The notes: generated from the letters alone by a model not told the origin. A DNA stretch of 64,000 bases from Melastoma dodecandrum (GCA_029817715.1 JARUPY010000085.1:2790001-2854000); one strand, 5' to 3'. Positions 1-13,255 are shown, counted from the stretch's first letter. Numbers and translations are program-made.

Positions 1-83
1 CTATAAAATACACAGCCACGAAAGGAAAGCTTAATTGGCTGAAAAAGAACTATCATACCGCCACAGGCTAGAACACCTAATGG

Positions 84-3000
84 TTACCCGCTCTTCCCTT
101 TGGCCAAGAATCGGCTAAGTCCCCGTGACTGCCTCTCTGGAGTAGGCGACGATGAGGATGAGCTTCCTGACAGAGATGACCTGCTCTTTGACTGCTGGGA
201 CTCCACCGGAGTGCTCCGAAGGTTGTCCTCGGAGTCAGACGGGCTCGATGGGGAGTTGTAAAGAGCAGTCCCGGATCCATAGCTCATCCTGTGCAAATTA
301 GGGGGAGAAACGCCGTCAGTCTCGGCCTGGTCAGCATCTTGGACGTTCGAATAGCTGGTCCTTGATTCGTCGTCGTCGTCGTCTGCTTCCTTTTTCGGAT
401 CTTTATCTGTGTCCAGTATTCTGGAGAGTTCAGGTTGGGGACGCAACGACTGCAACTGTTTGCCAAGAAGGAATATCGTCTCTTGGCACTCGGCCAGCCT
501 CTCAGAAGCAGCAATAAATTGCCTCTCCTGTGACAGCAGAAACAGTAAAAAAAACATGACAAGAACTTGAGAATGGATGAGCGCTGACAAAGAACTTGTA
601 CGAACGAGCATAAAGCTGTTTACTCTTACCTGTTGGGTCCTGTGGTCAACTCCGACTCCATTCGATCCACTCGTCACTCTGTCATAGAGGATTTAGCTAT
701 CAGACTTGGGAAGGCGAAACTAAATCAATTTAAAGCAGCCAACTGACAACTTGAAAATGGATTTGGCTCATTTTACCTGTCTAGTTGCTCCTCAAGATCT
801 TTGGATCTAACTAAGGCATCTTGATGTCTTCTTTTTTCTTCCTGAAGCTCCTTCTCTAAACTCTTTGTTTTGGTCTGGAGAAGGTTGATTTCGGCTGCTA
901 ACTTCTCTGCGCGTGCTTCTAGTAACCTATACGACTCGACCATACATTTTAGCTGTGTTTCAGCTAAGGCATTCGATTGTTGGGCAGCAGCTAATTGTGA
1001 TTTGACTTCGGCTAGCGATGAATCAGTATCCTGAAGTTGAGACTTCATCGTTTCCATGTCTTCATAACATCTGGCAAGATCCAAAGCTATGCTTTCCTTC
1101 TCCGATTTCATACTTTCGTAGTCTTCCGAAGAGACTTTGCAAGAACTTCCATGGTAACCGTATCCCGACACTGGATTGGCGTAATCAGGAACCTCTGGAT
1201 TAGATGCTGTATCGGAGATATTTGCACAGGCATTTTGATAGGTGCCATTAGAAGATTCCAGCTGGGCAATCTTTTTTTCAGCTAAAGCGACCTTGTCGAT
1301 GCAATCGGGACTGCTAGTTTCTGACTCTGTACCCCTGTAGAAGTGGACTTTGAACTTGAGCTGACTGGTCATTGTCAGAATGCATGATAGATTTTGGACA
1401 AAATCAATCAGAGTTTCGTTGCCGTCAAAAACTTTCTGTGCAATGACAAGGAAACCTTCTATGGCGTGGCCCAAAGTTTCAGTTTGAGGAGACATATCAT
1501 GGTTGGTCAGCGCCTCCTTATGCAAAAGAAGAATGAAGTCCCGGATATGAGTGACTGCTTCGGCCAGTTCCACAGTCATCTTCTGAATGGTTTTCCCAAC
1601 TGTATGATGGTTTTCAGATCCTGCAGCGGAATCTGAATTGCCATCCCTCATGGGAGATATTCCCTGCAATGAATTGAACGCATCCTGGACTACTCGCTTG
1701 ATCTCCTCCAGAACATTTTTTACATCATTGTCACCAGATAATGATTTGAATGCATTCGATATTCTTTCCTGCAGGATCGTCAGTGGAAGTTGTTCTTTAC
1801 CTTCATCTGACTGCCCTTCCTCGACGATAGAATCTGAGACACCATTTGTCCCCATTGAAAAACTAGCTAATTTCTCCATCTCCAAGAAATCATCCATCAG
1901 TTCCAGGGAATTCGGATTTCCAGCCTTTTCCTCTTTGGGATTCATTACCGTCTTCAGTTGGGAGATATCTGATATAGATGCTGTTGCCCAGGATTCCGAG
2001 CAATTATTTACATCATCATTTCCCTCTTCTGACATGGAGGACAAGCTAGGGGGCCTATTGACATTATGGCTTGGTGAACTGTCGATGAGGATCTGAAGAA
2101 ATGAAGCAGGCGAACTTCTATCTTGGTTGCCGCCTTGGATCTGGGCTTCCAGGACCTGAAGCATACTGGTTACCTTTGCACATAGGTTCCTCGACGCCAA
2201 AAGCTCGATGTTACGGGTTGCCAGGGCTTCTTTGAGCATCTTCGTCTCCTCTTCCATCGCCAGTAGACGCTGTGTAAGCAATCCATCCGGCGGAAGCTCT
2301 GGAATAGGAGTCAAATTAGAAAGAGGCTTCCCCGCGGTTCTTTTTGGTCGAGATTCTCCATAGTTCCCCCCTAAACTATCCACCTCCAGCTTCATTTGTG
2401 CAAGTGCTGCTGGACCGGGTAACCTCTTGCGTACCAAACCGCGTAGCCTCTGACATTCGGCCTCCAATTTAGCTATCTTTTTCACACCCTCCATGTGCTG
2501 CTTATTGGCTGCTTCGGCGGATTTCACGCTCATGTTTTTCTCTTCATTGCGAATCTCGAGCTCTTTTGAGATCAGATGCGCTTCGTACTTCAGCGAGGTT
2601 ATCTCCTTTTCGCAGGACTCGATGTCCCCCTTCAAAATCTCAATTCGAGCCTCGGCCTTCAGCTTTTCATCATTTAATTTGATGAGCATGTTGGAGCGCT
2701 CCTGGAGGGACCTCGACAGTGCCGTGTTTTCGGCAGCAGAACGAAGGAGTTCCTGATCTAAACTGATCATTTTTGCTTCGACCTCCTGCTTAATTATTTC
2801 CCATTGCCTGGTCTTTGAGCTAATAACTTCCCGCAACTCTTTCTCATGGTCTTCCTTCAGGTTCCTTATCTGCCTCATGCACTCCTTCAAGGCGCCATCC
2901 AGATGCGCTGCCCTATCTTCAGCCGCAAGCCTAGAAAGCTTGACGGACTCCAGATGACTTTGCAATGCTATGGCCTCCGCCTCAGCCTTTTCCCACCCTG

Positions 3001-3605
3001 AGCAAGCTCGCAAGTTACCAAAACAAAAATTAAGCAGGAAAGAAAATCATCGACTTGAGCTTCCTTTCACAGTCAGAAAGGCAAACCTGAAACAGCATCT
3101 TCAGCAACTTTGGCATGCTGCTTGGCCACATTTTCCTTGGCGGTCACCTCCGAGTTAGCAGCAGACAGTTGTTCGTCCAACTCTTTAACATATTCCTCCA
3201 ATTTCTCCACCTGCTCCTCATATATCTTCACTTGTTCCTCCAGGCCAGTTAGGTGTTTATAGGATTCAACAGAAATTTGCACATAATTTGGCTTCTTGTA
3301 CGCATCCTGATACACAGAAACAACAGCCTGAGAAACATAATTTCAAATGTAACAGCTGGAAAAAATGCGACATGTCTGAGACCCAGAGTGTTGGGGCAAA
3401 GCCTTCCCAGGCCGCAGAGTTGGAAATTGAGAGGCAATATCAAAGTGTCGCCATGAAAATGAACCTGATCTTTTGGCATAGCCTCTAAATCTGCTGCCCC
3501 GCCAGCGGCATCCAGAGTAGGTGCTGCCTTCTCAGCAGATGCCGTTTCCGCAGCTGCAGCCTTGTCCGACGATTTTCTCTTCCATGGCCAACTTCTCCTT
3601 TCCAT
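84..3605 (-). CDS. Filament-like plant protein (FPP), long coiled-coil protein
   Basis: Five coding exons on the minus strand: 3605-3465, 3327-3087, 2997-777, 678-630 and 527-84, giving 1031 residues and closing in frame. The N-terminus MERRSWPWKRKSSDK, the segment YVQISVESYKHLTGLEEQV, the segment HAKVAEDAVSGWEKAEAEA across exons 2-3, and AECQETIFLLGKQLQSLRPQ are hallmarks of the plant-only FPP family. Most of the protein is heptad-rich coiled coil (about residues 50-270 and 640-760); the tail is low-complexity and Ser-rich. FPPs are known as long coiled-coil proteins linked to the cytoskeleton and cell cortex; the molecular role is poorly defined. Length fits the FPP4/FPP6 group, but I did not assign a paralogue. 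The first ATG of the conserved N-terminus was used as start. Confidence 0.93.
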
Positions 3606-4540
3606 CTCTAATGCAAGAAAGTGCAGTCAAGATATGCAGGAATGGATGGAAGAGAGGTCGCCAAGAACTCAACGACAAGCAACCGTGTGAAAGCAATGGA
3701 AAACTAGACGACTATCCCATTCCTCACTCTTATTGTAGAACATTAGCATTTCTGGATTCTTACAAATCGACGAACATTCATGAGGCCATCACTAGACACA
3801 GGACAAACATCAGACACGCAGGAAAAAGTAAACCCGGTGAGCAATGAATACAAGGGACGGATCACAAGTTGCCGCCTTTTCCCTTTTCATCGATATCTCT
3901 GCAATCAGATTAAATGAACTTTATCCTCGTCCTCCTCCCATTAATTACTCCAGCAGTCAATGACGTTACCAATACATAAAAAGCAAAAAAGAAGGAGAAG
4001 GAGAAGGAGAAGACAAACAATGATGACAACCGGCCGAACAAATGCCGAATCAAGAACTGAAGCCATAATCCCATTGGCCAAAAACAAAAGGGAGGAGACG
4101 AAGAGAATGGGATTTCTTTTCTTGTCCAAAGGAAGGTTGACCGAACGAACCTGGGGAAAGTCGAGCCACTGACTTGCAGCGGTTAAGGAAGATGCCAAGG
4201 CTTCCCAAAAGGAACAAACCAAACAGTAAGAAGAAACAAAAAAAAAAAAAAACAGGGATCGGATTCCCATTTGAGCCGGTGAAACCGAGGAAGGAAAGAA
4301 GACACAACACGAAGCAACGGCAACGGCATAAGCGAACCTCACAGACCGCAAGAGCGAAGCAGTCAAACGAGGCGACCGAGGGATTAGGATCTCACCTCGG
4401 GCAGAAAATGCAGCTCCGGTAAAGACCTCGGGACGAGATCTCAGCCCCGGCGACCGTCTCCGGATTCAGATTCCGGCAAAGGAGCGTGACGCGCAGAGAG
4501 AGGGAGAGGAGATTCTAAGCTTAGGTGTCACTCCACAAGG
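3606..4540 (-). other. Probable 5' leader of the FPP gene with a leader intron
   Basis: Upstream of the FPP start, the minus strand has an acceptor (cattag) just before the ATG at 3608-3609 and a donor (cccgag|gtgagatc) at 4396/4395. This suggests a non-coding first exon above about 4396 and a 788-bp leader intron. A polypurine stretch with GA repeats lies at about 4488-4510. No coding sequence was seen. The boundaries are inferred from splice signals only. Confidence 0.5.
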
Positions 4541-7268
4541 GAAGAAAATGGGGAAGAAGACGTTAGATAGCCTCCAAAATCATTGCCTCCATATATTATT
4601 AATAGGAAAACAAAAAGAAAGATGTGTTCATTTTTTTCAAACGCCCTTTTTCTTCAAGGGAGCAAAATTGCTGGAAAAGAAGGAAACTTTTTGTTTAATA
4701 ATTTAGGGGAGAGGGAAAGGGGAAGTGGTGGTGAGAGACTGGGCCTGGGAATTGGGATTGGGAGGGAGACGGAGACAACCGGGGAGATATATAAAAAAGA
4801 AGGAACAAATACGAGGTCGTTTCCCTGTCCGAACTGTGATGAAAAGAACCCCAGCGGTCCCTGATTTTATCGACATTTTCGTTTTACATGCTTTAAAGTG
4901 TTGTCAACTTTCCAATTTAGTCCAACCTCCGAAATAGAAGACGATCGATCGATCGATCGATCGTGTGGGTTGGGTTGGGGGGAAGATAAGATTTTTGGTG
5001 TGTTGGAATATTATAATATATAAAGGGGTTCTAATAATAAGTAAGTAAGTAAGTAGTACATACAGATACATACAGCTCACAGCTCACGTAGTTGGTGCTC
5101 TTCGGACAAACTAGGTAATGCGTGTAATGTGAGTGTTTGGCCTTTGTTCAGAGAAGAAGTGCATGTGCCCGCAATCAAGATATGTATAAAACAATTTGGT
5201 TGGATGGTTACTGCATTAGGCACGTAGTTAGTCTTAGTAGGAGTCGTCGTGGGTAAGTAGCAGTTGGGCTGTATCAAATATCATATAGCTAGCTGGTTTA
5301 TCTATCTATCTATTATATAGAGGGGAATGGGGGGGGTTGTCTTCGGTGGGTGTAGTGTAGTTAAGTATTTTTCAAATAAATATAGGGATGAAGAAGTTTG
5401 TCTTGTATTAGGGTTTATGACACCCCCCCTCCCCACGGTGGGGGCAACCCATTTATTTCCATTCGGGAATTTTCAAATATTTCGGGGTCAAGCGAAAAGA
5501 GAAATACAAACTTAAGAATGGACGGAGGGAGTTGGGTTTCGGGTTTGGGAAAATGGGGGGACAAAAGAGTTGGCAGTCGTCAGTAGTTAAAAGAAGAGTA
5601 CATGAGTACTTGAAGGAGAAGAAGAAGAAGAGGAAGAAGAAGAAAAAGAGGCAGGGAGGGATCCCGTGAAGATGTTTGTTCAGATGAAATTAGGACCGGA
5701 GACCATATAATAAAACTTTAATCCTTGAAATCCAATCAACAGACCCGAAGATTAAGCAAACAAATCATCCCCAGAAAATGAAATTTTCGTTTCGCCCACC
5801 ACCTGATTTTCAGGGTCTTTCTTTGGGGGCCAAATGATTTTTGGAGTGCGTTTCCCGATGGACCCGGGTCTGAATCTGAACACGTGGAATGGGGGTGGGG
5901 GAGGAGCGTCTCCTCTCACTTGTTTTTCAAAGTTTCAAAAAGAAAGCGGGTAACATATAATCCACAACATGGCTTTGGCAGCATCTTTTTCAAATTTTTA
6001 TTTCCTTGAGTAGTTTTGAAATTTAAAAATAAAAGAAAAAAACAGTTAAGTATGAGTGAGTGTATTTATTTTATATATACAACTTAAAGGCAGTCATCAC
6101 AACCGCCCCTCCACTAACCACGAAAAATTAATATATTTAAAAGTGGTTATAATTTTAATATTTAACTTAAAAATAAAAATAAAAAATGACAACAATCAAA
6201 ATCACTATTATTAATGCATATTTAACGCTGTAACCTTAGGTCACCCCGTTAATAAAATTCTTATTATAACCCTCATTCGCTGTTTACCTTTTACCAACTC
6301 AGAGTAATGAGCCTGTGACCCCCAAAAGGTCACCCCCCACGTGCAACCCACACTCCTCCGGACCACCTTCGAGTAGCACACTTTTTAACCTGCGGAGGCC
6401 ACAAAAAAAAAAAGTACGATAAAATAATCGAGTTTGGGTTTAGGAGAGGAGAGGAGGGCGCTGAATCCTAGAAGATAAAAATCCTTCTTCCAAAGTACAA
6501 TTTTACCCAAATCACACAAAGAAGAAAATGAAATACCAAAAAAAAAAATGAAAATGAAAATGAAGTAATTCAATCTTTCCCAAAATACGAATAGGCCCAA
6601 GCCCCTGTTTTATGGCATGCATAAGCCCGAAGGTGATACTTTTTTTTACTACCCATGATTTGATTGTTTAATTGGCTAAACTTTTATCATTAACAATAAC
6701 AAGTGCATGTAGATAATATCTATATTAACTACTTGCGGTTTGATTTTTTTATTTTTGATTTTTTACTTTCCATTCCCGCAGTTGTTTTAGTACCAAACAT
6801 CTCCCTCCCTCCCTACAAGGGTAGAACAACGTCCCGTATTTAGGATTTAATGGTTGGCAAGGTCATATTTATGATTCCGCCTCCGCCTCGGTAACAACAT
6901 TCCGTCTTCACCGTCTCAACGGGTCAACTCACTCATAGGGGTGTTAAGTGTTAGTGGCTTCAAAGCTTAATTAAAATAATCTGGGGAGAAAGGACTTCCC
7001 TTGTTTGGGGAACACTAGTTCCAATCCGTTTGCGAGAGTTGACAACACCTTCGAGAAGAAAACAACTTTCTTCTTAATCAGCCCCGCCTTCTAGAAACGA
7101 GGATAACAAAGAAATGCCAACAGTTGCCGAATACCATTAGAAACTTGGTGAATCCCCCCTGGGGGGGCCCCAACATCATCATCATTTTCGCGTAATCTTT
7201 CAGTACTACTACTCTTCGGCTCAAACAAATGTCTGTACAGAGAAAACTCAGCGTTCCCCCAAACGTAC
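4541..7268. other. Intergenic, no gene recognised
   Basis: AT-rich DNA between the FPP 5' end and the SAUR 3' end. It holds short simple repeats (GATC at 4942-4963, GTAA near 5040, a GAA-rich stretch at 5610-5650) and small chance ORFs with no family resemblance. I saw no RNA gene or transposon end here. Confidence 0.6.
4942..4963. repeat. GATC microsatellite
   Basis: About five uninterrupted GATC units. The array is self-complementary and lies upstream of the FPP gene. Confidence 0.85.
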
Positions 7269-7730
7269 TTATCCTGCCAACCGCTGAAGTAACGGTCTAC
7301 CTTCTCCCTCCCCGCACCAACCCCCTGTTAACCAGGCGTGGCGGTAACGTTGGTGCTGGTGCTGTCCCAAGCATGGGTCCGACTCCGACCGTGCAATGTA
7401 CTGGATCGTCTCCTCGAACTGCGCAACGTCGCAGGGGATGGTGATCGGCCCCTGGACGTCGAACCCAAACTCCTCCTCGGCCTGCTTGAGCAGCCCCCTG
7501 AATGACGGGTGGTTCAGGTGGTCCGCGCGGACGACAAACCTCCCCCGTTTGGGGCCCACACGGACCGCGACATGTCCCGGTGGGACGTCGACAGGCGACG
7601 AGGCCTTGTCGGGCCAGCGGAGGAGCATCTGGCGGAGACGGATGATGTGGCGGATCTTGCTGCATTTCCCGCCGTGGCTCCAAGCGGGAGGCATTTTCAG
7701 GGAGCCAGTAGATGAAAAGTGACGTCGCAA
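7269..7730 (-). CDS. SAUR family protein (small auxin up RNA)
   Basis: Single-exon gene of 153 residues from the first ATG. An internal ATG at about 7694 (MPPAWSHGGKCSK) is an alternative start. The core shows the SAUR domain: KIRHIIRLRQMLLRW, then DVPPGHVAVRVG, RFVVRADHLNHPSFRGLL, QAEEEFGF and a GPITIPCD motif. The N-terminal IRLRQML block and the C-terminal RPLL resemble the SAUR49/SAUR55-type subgroup rather than the short SAUR19 type. SAURs are known to inhibit PP2C-D phosphatases and so promote plasma-membrane H+-ATPase activity and cell expansion. Lack of introns and small size fit the family. On the minus strand, TATTTATAG near 7791-7799 could serve as a TATA box. Confidence 0.9.
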   Translation of the reverse strand: MRRHFSSTGSLKMPPAWSHGGKCSKIRHIIRLRQMLLRWPDKASSPVDVPPGHVAVRVGPKRGRFVVRADHLNHPSFRGLLKQAEEEFGFDVQGPITIPCDVAQFEETIQYIARSESDPCLGQHQHQRYRHAWLTGGWCGEGEGRPLLQRLAG

Positions 7731-9715
7731 CTGATAGTAGTAGTAGGAGGAAGGGAAGGCTCGTGAAGGGAGAAGGCAGAGGGTTTCTTCTATAAATACA
7801 GGGGGAATTGGACGGAATGGATCAAGTTTGTAGACAACAACCTCACGTTCCTTTCCCTGCTGACGATCATAGTTTAATGTGTTAGCTTCTTCTAGAGTGG
7901 TCCCCCAAGGACTGAAAGGGGGGGGTCACCAGACTTGATAGCATCAACAAACTCAATTCGGTAGCAACATAAGACACTGAGCAAGTTCCCCCAGGTGGAG
8001 CCGCGCGTTGGGTCATCATCGCAAGGAGTAACTGCTTTTACATACAAAGGCGGCACATTTGGGGGGAAGGGCAACGGAACTGTCCTGACCAGAGAAATCA
8101 TCATGTCTAAACATTCCTCTTGCGGACAAGCTCTTCCCTAACCGATCACTGTCCGAAAAGGGCACGTTCCTTTCAAGTTTTTAACTTCAGATAATAATGT
8201 GTGAAGTGGGGTGGCTTCCAGTTCCAACTCCCAATTACTAAAAAGGGTTTCCTTCATCAAGCCCCTTTCTGCAATGGTGGTCGCCTTCAGACCTCCCTCC
8301 ATGTGCAAAAGATCTAAAGATATTGGATTCGATATCCCCAGAAGGGACTCGGATAATAAATGTCAGAAGAAACAATAATAATAATGCCTTTTTTTTTTTT
8401 ACTGCCCCCTGCCTGCTCTTTTCTTCCCCCTCCATCATCTTGCTATAAAACCGAAACACACACTCCAGCACATGGTATTGAGATCAGACCCAGAACAGAG
8501 CCATCCAACATTACCCAAAAACAAAACATCCCCCCCCCCCCCCCCAATCATTGTGATGCGTCATAAAATCGTGCCTCATTCATTCCATGTCCTATGTTCC
8601 GTGGGTAGCTAATCAGTTGTCAATAATGGCGCCACCCCATAACGAAAGCACCCCGCAGTTAATAGCAGGCCGAGGAGCCCCATACACACCCGATGCCTGT
8701 CAATCATCATTGCAGCCGGTACAGATCAATCCCCGAATCAAGATATGCAGCCAACACCGGAACAAATGTGACAGTATAACCCAAGGTAGGAAACCAAGGT
8801 TTAGACAGAAGAAATGACGCAGAGATGAAGAACAAAGAGCCAATCCCAGCATTTGGTTCGAGCCAGCCCCAACAGAATCACAGAAAAGAGGCAGCAACAT
8901 GACATTTGCCGACTCAAACACGCCAAAAATTGATACACCAGCATCACCAAAACAAAACGTCCATTTGTCACCCAGGTATACCCAAATTGAAGTAATATAC
9001 ACCTGACATAGAAAACACTATGATTACATCGTAATATCAATAAAATGGAACCAGAAGATATGCAAAGTCTAGCCTTATCAATGGAACCTCTCCCAAAGAA
9101 TTCACCCGATACAGCTCAATCCCTGGGCTATCAATAATTTCACGCTATCCAGTTGCAAGAAACGATATACCTTATCATCGTTGGCCAACAGCCAAATCAA
9201 CCAAATGAAAATGGGGTCAGGAGTACTGTCATGCAGTGCCCTTAAATGGATGAAGCACCGCCTCACCGGGCTTATCAGCGAACTCCAGCAGCCAGAATCA
9301 GTGGAAATCCTGTGCAACGCACTTTGAGCAAATCAAAGATCCAAGCAGAATAGGGTACTTGTTGAAGCCCATTTAATTCGATGTGGGCAATGTTTCCCGC
9401 ACTCGATAATATTATAAGTCAGATAACATTCCTGCATGCAGCAAATCAAATTAGAAGAATGTTTGCACTGCAAAAATGAAAGATGACCAAACATGTCACT
9501 TGAAAACAATAACTAAGTGCAAACTGACCAGAAGTGAAGAAAACGAGTACAGATTCGGTGGAAAAACAAAGCTGGTACTTTTTCTATATAATTAATGTAA
9601 AGACCCAGAAATTTTAAGGTGTGATATTAGTAATTATAGGCAGATATTCTCAGAAAAACTGCAGCATTAATTTGGACAAAATAATTACCTCCAATGATGA
9701 AACCATCAGCTACAT
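7731..9715. other. Intergenic between SAUR promoter and RPA43 3' end
   Basis: Contains the SAUR upstream region (from 7731) and the presumed 3' untranslated region of the RPA43-like gene near 9715. There is a C homopolymer at about 8530-8546. Small ORFs here show no recognisable domain. Confidence 0.55.
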
Positions 9716-11072
9716 TTACAACTCATCATTTAGCCTTCTCTTCTTGGATCTCTTAACACTATGACTATAGTCTGATTCTTTTCTCCCACTAGAAGTATCC
9801 TGGGATGTCTTCTCACCGCCTTTCGTACTAAAGGTGTTGACGAGAGGAAGCCATTATGGTTAAGAACATAGATACATGACTTTCACTATGTTAAAATGAT
9901 TACCTATCCAGCATTTGTGTTCCTATATTTCTTTTCTCCAACCATTTGACACTTCCTGTCCCAGTAGCAGCTAAAGAACCACATATATGGATTATGTCCT
10001 CATCCAAACTGCAAACCAGTAACAACATAAATACAAATAATAATAAGTATAAGCAATCTTCGATAACCAATTAAATTTAGTTTCGTCAAGCAAAAGAAGA
10101 TAGACCGCAAGAAGGGAGATAATCTACAATGATAAATTTATATTGGAAGAGGAGAAACCATGTTATCAATCTAGGATGCAAGACAGATCCCTCAACATAA
10201 AACATTCTGAAAATGCAGTTTCTCCGAGTATAAAAAAAATTACAAGACACAAACCCACCTCTTGACTTGAAAGCGTAAAACTGTCCCAATTTTGATCACG
10301 TGGTGCTTATGATACTTGCTTTGGTATACCTCGCCGTCACGTCCCTGCATTATTAAGAAAAGCAAGTACCATAAATTGGAAGTTTCGACTAATGTAGACA
10401 GAATGGGAACACAAAAAAGCACAAACTAAATTCCTGGGAAGGAAATGAAAAGGCTGGGAAAAGTCTCACGTCAACATATTCAAGCTCCTCACGAATATCT
10501 TCATCCACTATGACAGCAGAAGCAAAACCCAGAACAACAACATGAATGGATTCTGGGGTTAACTTCACGACTGTCCCCTCTGCAACATAACCAAACATAG
10601 ACAACCGACATCACAGCAGAAAAAGAAACCCGTACATAATTAACCATCGCCTTCTCCACAATGCAGCACAAGTTAAAAGCATCAATCAATGGACGGTTCG
10701 GGGGATGGATGAATATCCTACCGAGCAGCATATCCGGCTTGGGGTTAAAAACGAGGAGCTTTCCCGAAAGACTAACGCAGATATGGGGTAGAATGTCTTG
10801 CAGAACACCCGCCTCCTTCCCATCTATCCGGATATCGTATGCCAGTAACACGCCTCCGAAAATCTCGTTATACCTGCCCCATCGACCAAAAAAAGAAAGA
10901 GGAATTACATCTCACGCAACTCCCACAAACAACACGAGGTGGAAAGAACAAAAGGTAGTAACTTGAACAGGTGAAAGCTGAGCTCTTGCAGGACTGCATC
11001 TGGGATCCGTTTGCTCATCGACGGAGGAACGACCACAACCAGCTTCGCTTCCGAAACCACCAATCCCTCCAT
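9716..11072 (-). CDS. DNA-directed RNA polymerase I subunit RPA43-like
   Basis: Six exons on the minus strand: 11072-10963, 10873-10722, 10579-10470, 10344-10259, 10008-9904 and 9827-9716, giving 224 residues in frame. The order is MEGLVVSEAKLVVVVPPS, an Rpb7-N-like half (VLQELSFHLFK, EIFGGVLLAYD, LLVFNPKPDMLL), then an OB-type half (GTVVKLTPESIHVVVLGFAS, VIVDEDIREEL, HVIKIGTVLRFQVK), and a Lys/Arg-rich tail (KRSKKRRLN) that looks like a nuclear or nucleolar signal. This matches plant RPA43, the Rpb7-like partner of RPA14 in the Pol I stalk, which acts in rDNA transcription in the nucleolus. Several predicted introns are short (about 89-126 bp). Confidence 0.9.
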
Positions 11073-11106
11073 CTCCTACTCTCCACAGCCCCCAAAAGAT
11101 GGCCTT

Positions 11107-11198
11107 AAGCCGCCAACCGGGGAAACCCTAACTCATCTCCTTATAATAATGAACCGGACAACTTGGACACCCGGCCCATTGTGTTATTGGGCTCGGTT
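11107..11198 (-). promoter_or_regulatory. RPA43 proximal promoter with telo-box and site II elements
   Basis: Directly upstream of the RPA43 start are AAACCCTAA (11123-11131), GGCCCA (11173-11178) and TGGGCT (11188-11193). The telo-box plus site II (TGGGCY) pairing is well known in promoters of plant ribosomal-protein and ribosome-biogenesis genes, which fits a Pol I subunit. Confidence 0.6.
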
Positions 11199-11480
11199 TT
11201 TAGATAAAAAAAAAAAGCTGCATCCCTTTCTCCTCCTTCCATCTTTGATCTTTTTTTTTATTATTTTGTAAAAAAAAAGTACATTGCATTACGTATGAAG
11301 GGTGAGAGAGGTGGGTCGGGGAGGATGACGGTAAGATGAAGTTGTTAAAAATGAAAATATACAGTATGTTACGTTTTCACCTATAAGTTCGAACTTTTAG
11401 CACAATTGGTGTTGACTACTGTACGAAGATAGCCCTAACCCTAATGCTAACTCGAACCCTTCCTTCTCTCCTTCTTCTTT

Positions 11481-11870
11481 AAGCCGCCAACCGGGGTTGT
11501 GTCCGAATTTTGAAATATCTATTCGCTTTGCTGAGAAACCCTAACTCATCTTCTTACAATGAACACCGGACAACTTGGACACCCGGCCCATTATGTTATT
11601 GGGCTCGGTTACGACCCAAATAAAGCGCTACCTTCGAGCGCTTTGAGCTCGGTTACGACCCAAATAAAGTGTTAAATCCTTCGAGTGCTTTGGGCTCGGT
11701 TACGACCCAAATAATGTGCTAAATCCTTTGAGCGCTTTGGGCTCGGTTACGACCCAAACAAAGTGTTAAATCCTTCTAACCCTTTGGTCCGAACCCCAAT
11801 TTCGGAATATATACTTCTTTTCTTTTTAGAAAAGAAAAAAAGAAAAAACTGCATCCCTTTCTCCTCTTTC
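11481..11870. repeat. Second, diverged copy of the RPA43 promoter segment
   Basis: The words in 11107-11240 recur in the same order here: aagccgccaaccgggg, gaaaccctaactcatct, caacttggacacccggccca, ttattgggctcggtt and ctgcatccctttctcct. This copy carries its own telo-box (11536-11544) and GGCCCA (11585-11590). It has a roughly 40-bp insertion near its start and a 47-bp tandem array inside it. Confidence 0.8.
11601..11788. repeat. 47-bp tandem repeat, four copies
   Basis: Four head-to-tail units starting gggctcggttacgaccc and ending in a run such as gagtgcttt. The first unit is about 3 bp shorter and the last diverges at its end. Several unit junctions recreate TGGGCT, a site II-like word. Confidence 0.88.
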
Positions 11871-12827
11871 GAATTCTGGGTTCTGTTTTTTATTTTATGC
11901 GGGGAGTGAACCCTCGACTTATGGCTCTAATACTACTACCGTAGAGTGGTGTCCTAAAAGCTCGAACTCTTAAATGAAAACGTGATATATTATATATTTT
12001 CATTTTCAACGTGATCATTTTCATCGTCATTTTTATCTTGAAATCCCAAATCCCATTAATGATAATAAGAGTAATACATACTCGTTGAGCTTAGAAAATT
12101 TTAATATTCACTTTGTTTCTTTCTTTTTTATTTACTGCTTCGGCGTGGCAATTGAAACAAGTAGGACAGCTTGAAAATGATTGCACCATTTTGTGTGTTT
12201 GTGTAGCGGAAGACGAAGGCAGAAAAGTAAACGAAATAACAATCATATTCCAAAGTCATGCTTAATCCAAACGAAACGATGACACATTAGAGAGGAACTT
12301 GCACAGCGACACGCGATGAAGTTAAACCCATGAACCCGTTCAATGAAAGTCAAAGTGTTCAAGTTAAATACGTGCAGTTGGGGGACGCCTAAGTAGTTGG
12401 TTTCCACGAACACATTACATTATTCAACTTGGCTTAGCCAAGACAGACACTGGAAAGATTATTCAAGTAATATTTGATGCTTTCCGGTGGTAGAGATGCA
12501 AGTTTGAAGTCGCGAGAGACTACTATAATACAATAATAATTACTATTAGGAAAGAATTAATAATATAACTGGATAGGATAAATTTTTATATTACAATAAC
12601 AACTGAAACATAAAAAAAAAAAAGAAGAGGAATGTCATAAGCAACAAACAAACTCGATTTTAATTTTTTAAGGTATGATTAAGGAAAGTATTCTGGCAGC
12701 AAAAATAAACTCGATGGAAAATTTAAAAATCTCAGGTGAGGCCTCGAATTATAAGTTTTTTTTTTATATATTAAGTTGATTTCATATAATATAGTGTTGG
12801 TCCATGTATAAATGGATTCAGACGTAT

Positions 12828-12857
12828 CTATTATTATTATTATTATTATTATTATTA
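12828..12857. repeat. TTA microsatellite
   Basis: About ten uninterrupted trinucleotide units in AT-rich intergenic DNA. Confidence 0.9.
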
Positions 12858-13255
12858 GTTGTTTGGAGTTTAGAACTACCAAACACACCCTAACCCCGAC
12901 CGTATGACTCGTCAGGGCATCGCATTCACAACCACTTTTTTCTTTTCTTTTATTTTTTGAAAAGCAAAACTCTGTTTGGTTTCTTTCGTGTTAAGCACTG
13001 CCCCCCCTCCACCTATCTGCCCTGCCTAACTCAATTTCTCTCTTCGTGTTCCTTTTTTTTTCGATTTCTTACCACTGGTAAAACGGGGAACCCAGACTCT
13101 CCGACTACTCGATGGATTCCGTCCTTTCTTTGCTTTTTACATGATTTTTTCTGGGTCGGACGTAATTTAATGAATGCAAAAGAAGGGGGGAAACAGGCCC
13201 GAGATAAAGAGAAAAAGTCCAAAACTTTTTGAATGCCTTGTTTGAGTTGGTGGTG

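Noticed and set aside
11430..11444. Telomere-like ccctaaccctaa as an interstitial telomere
   Set aside because: Only about two units; more likely a telo-box-type word.
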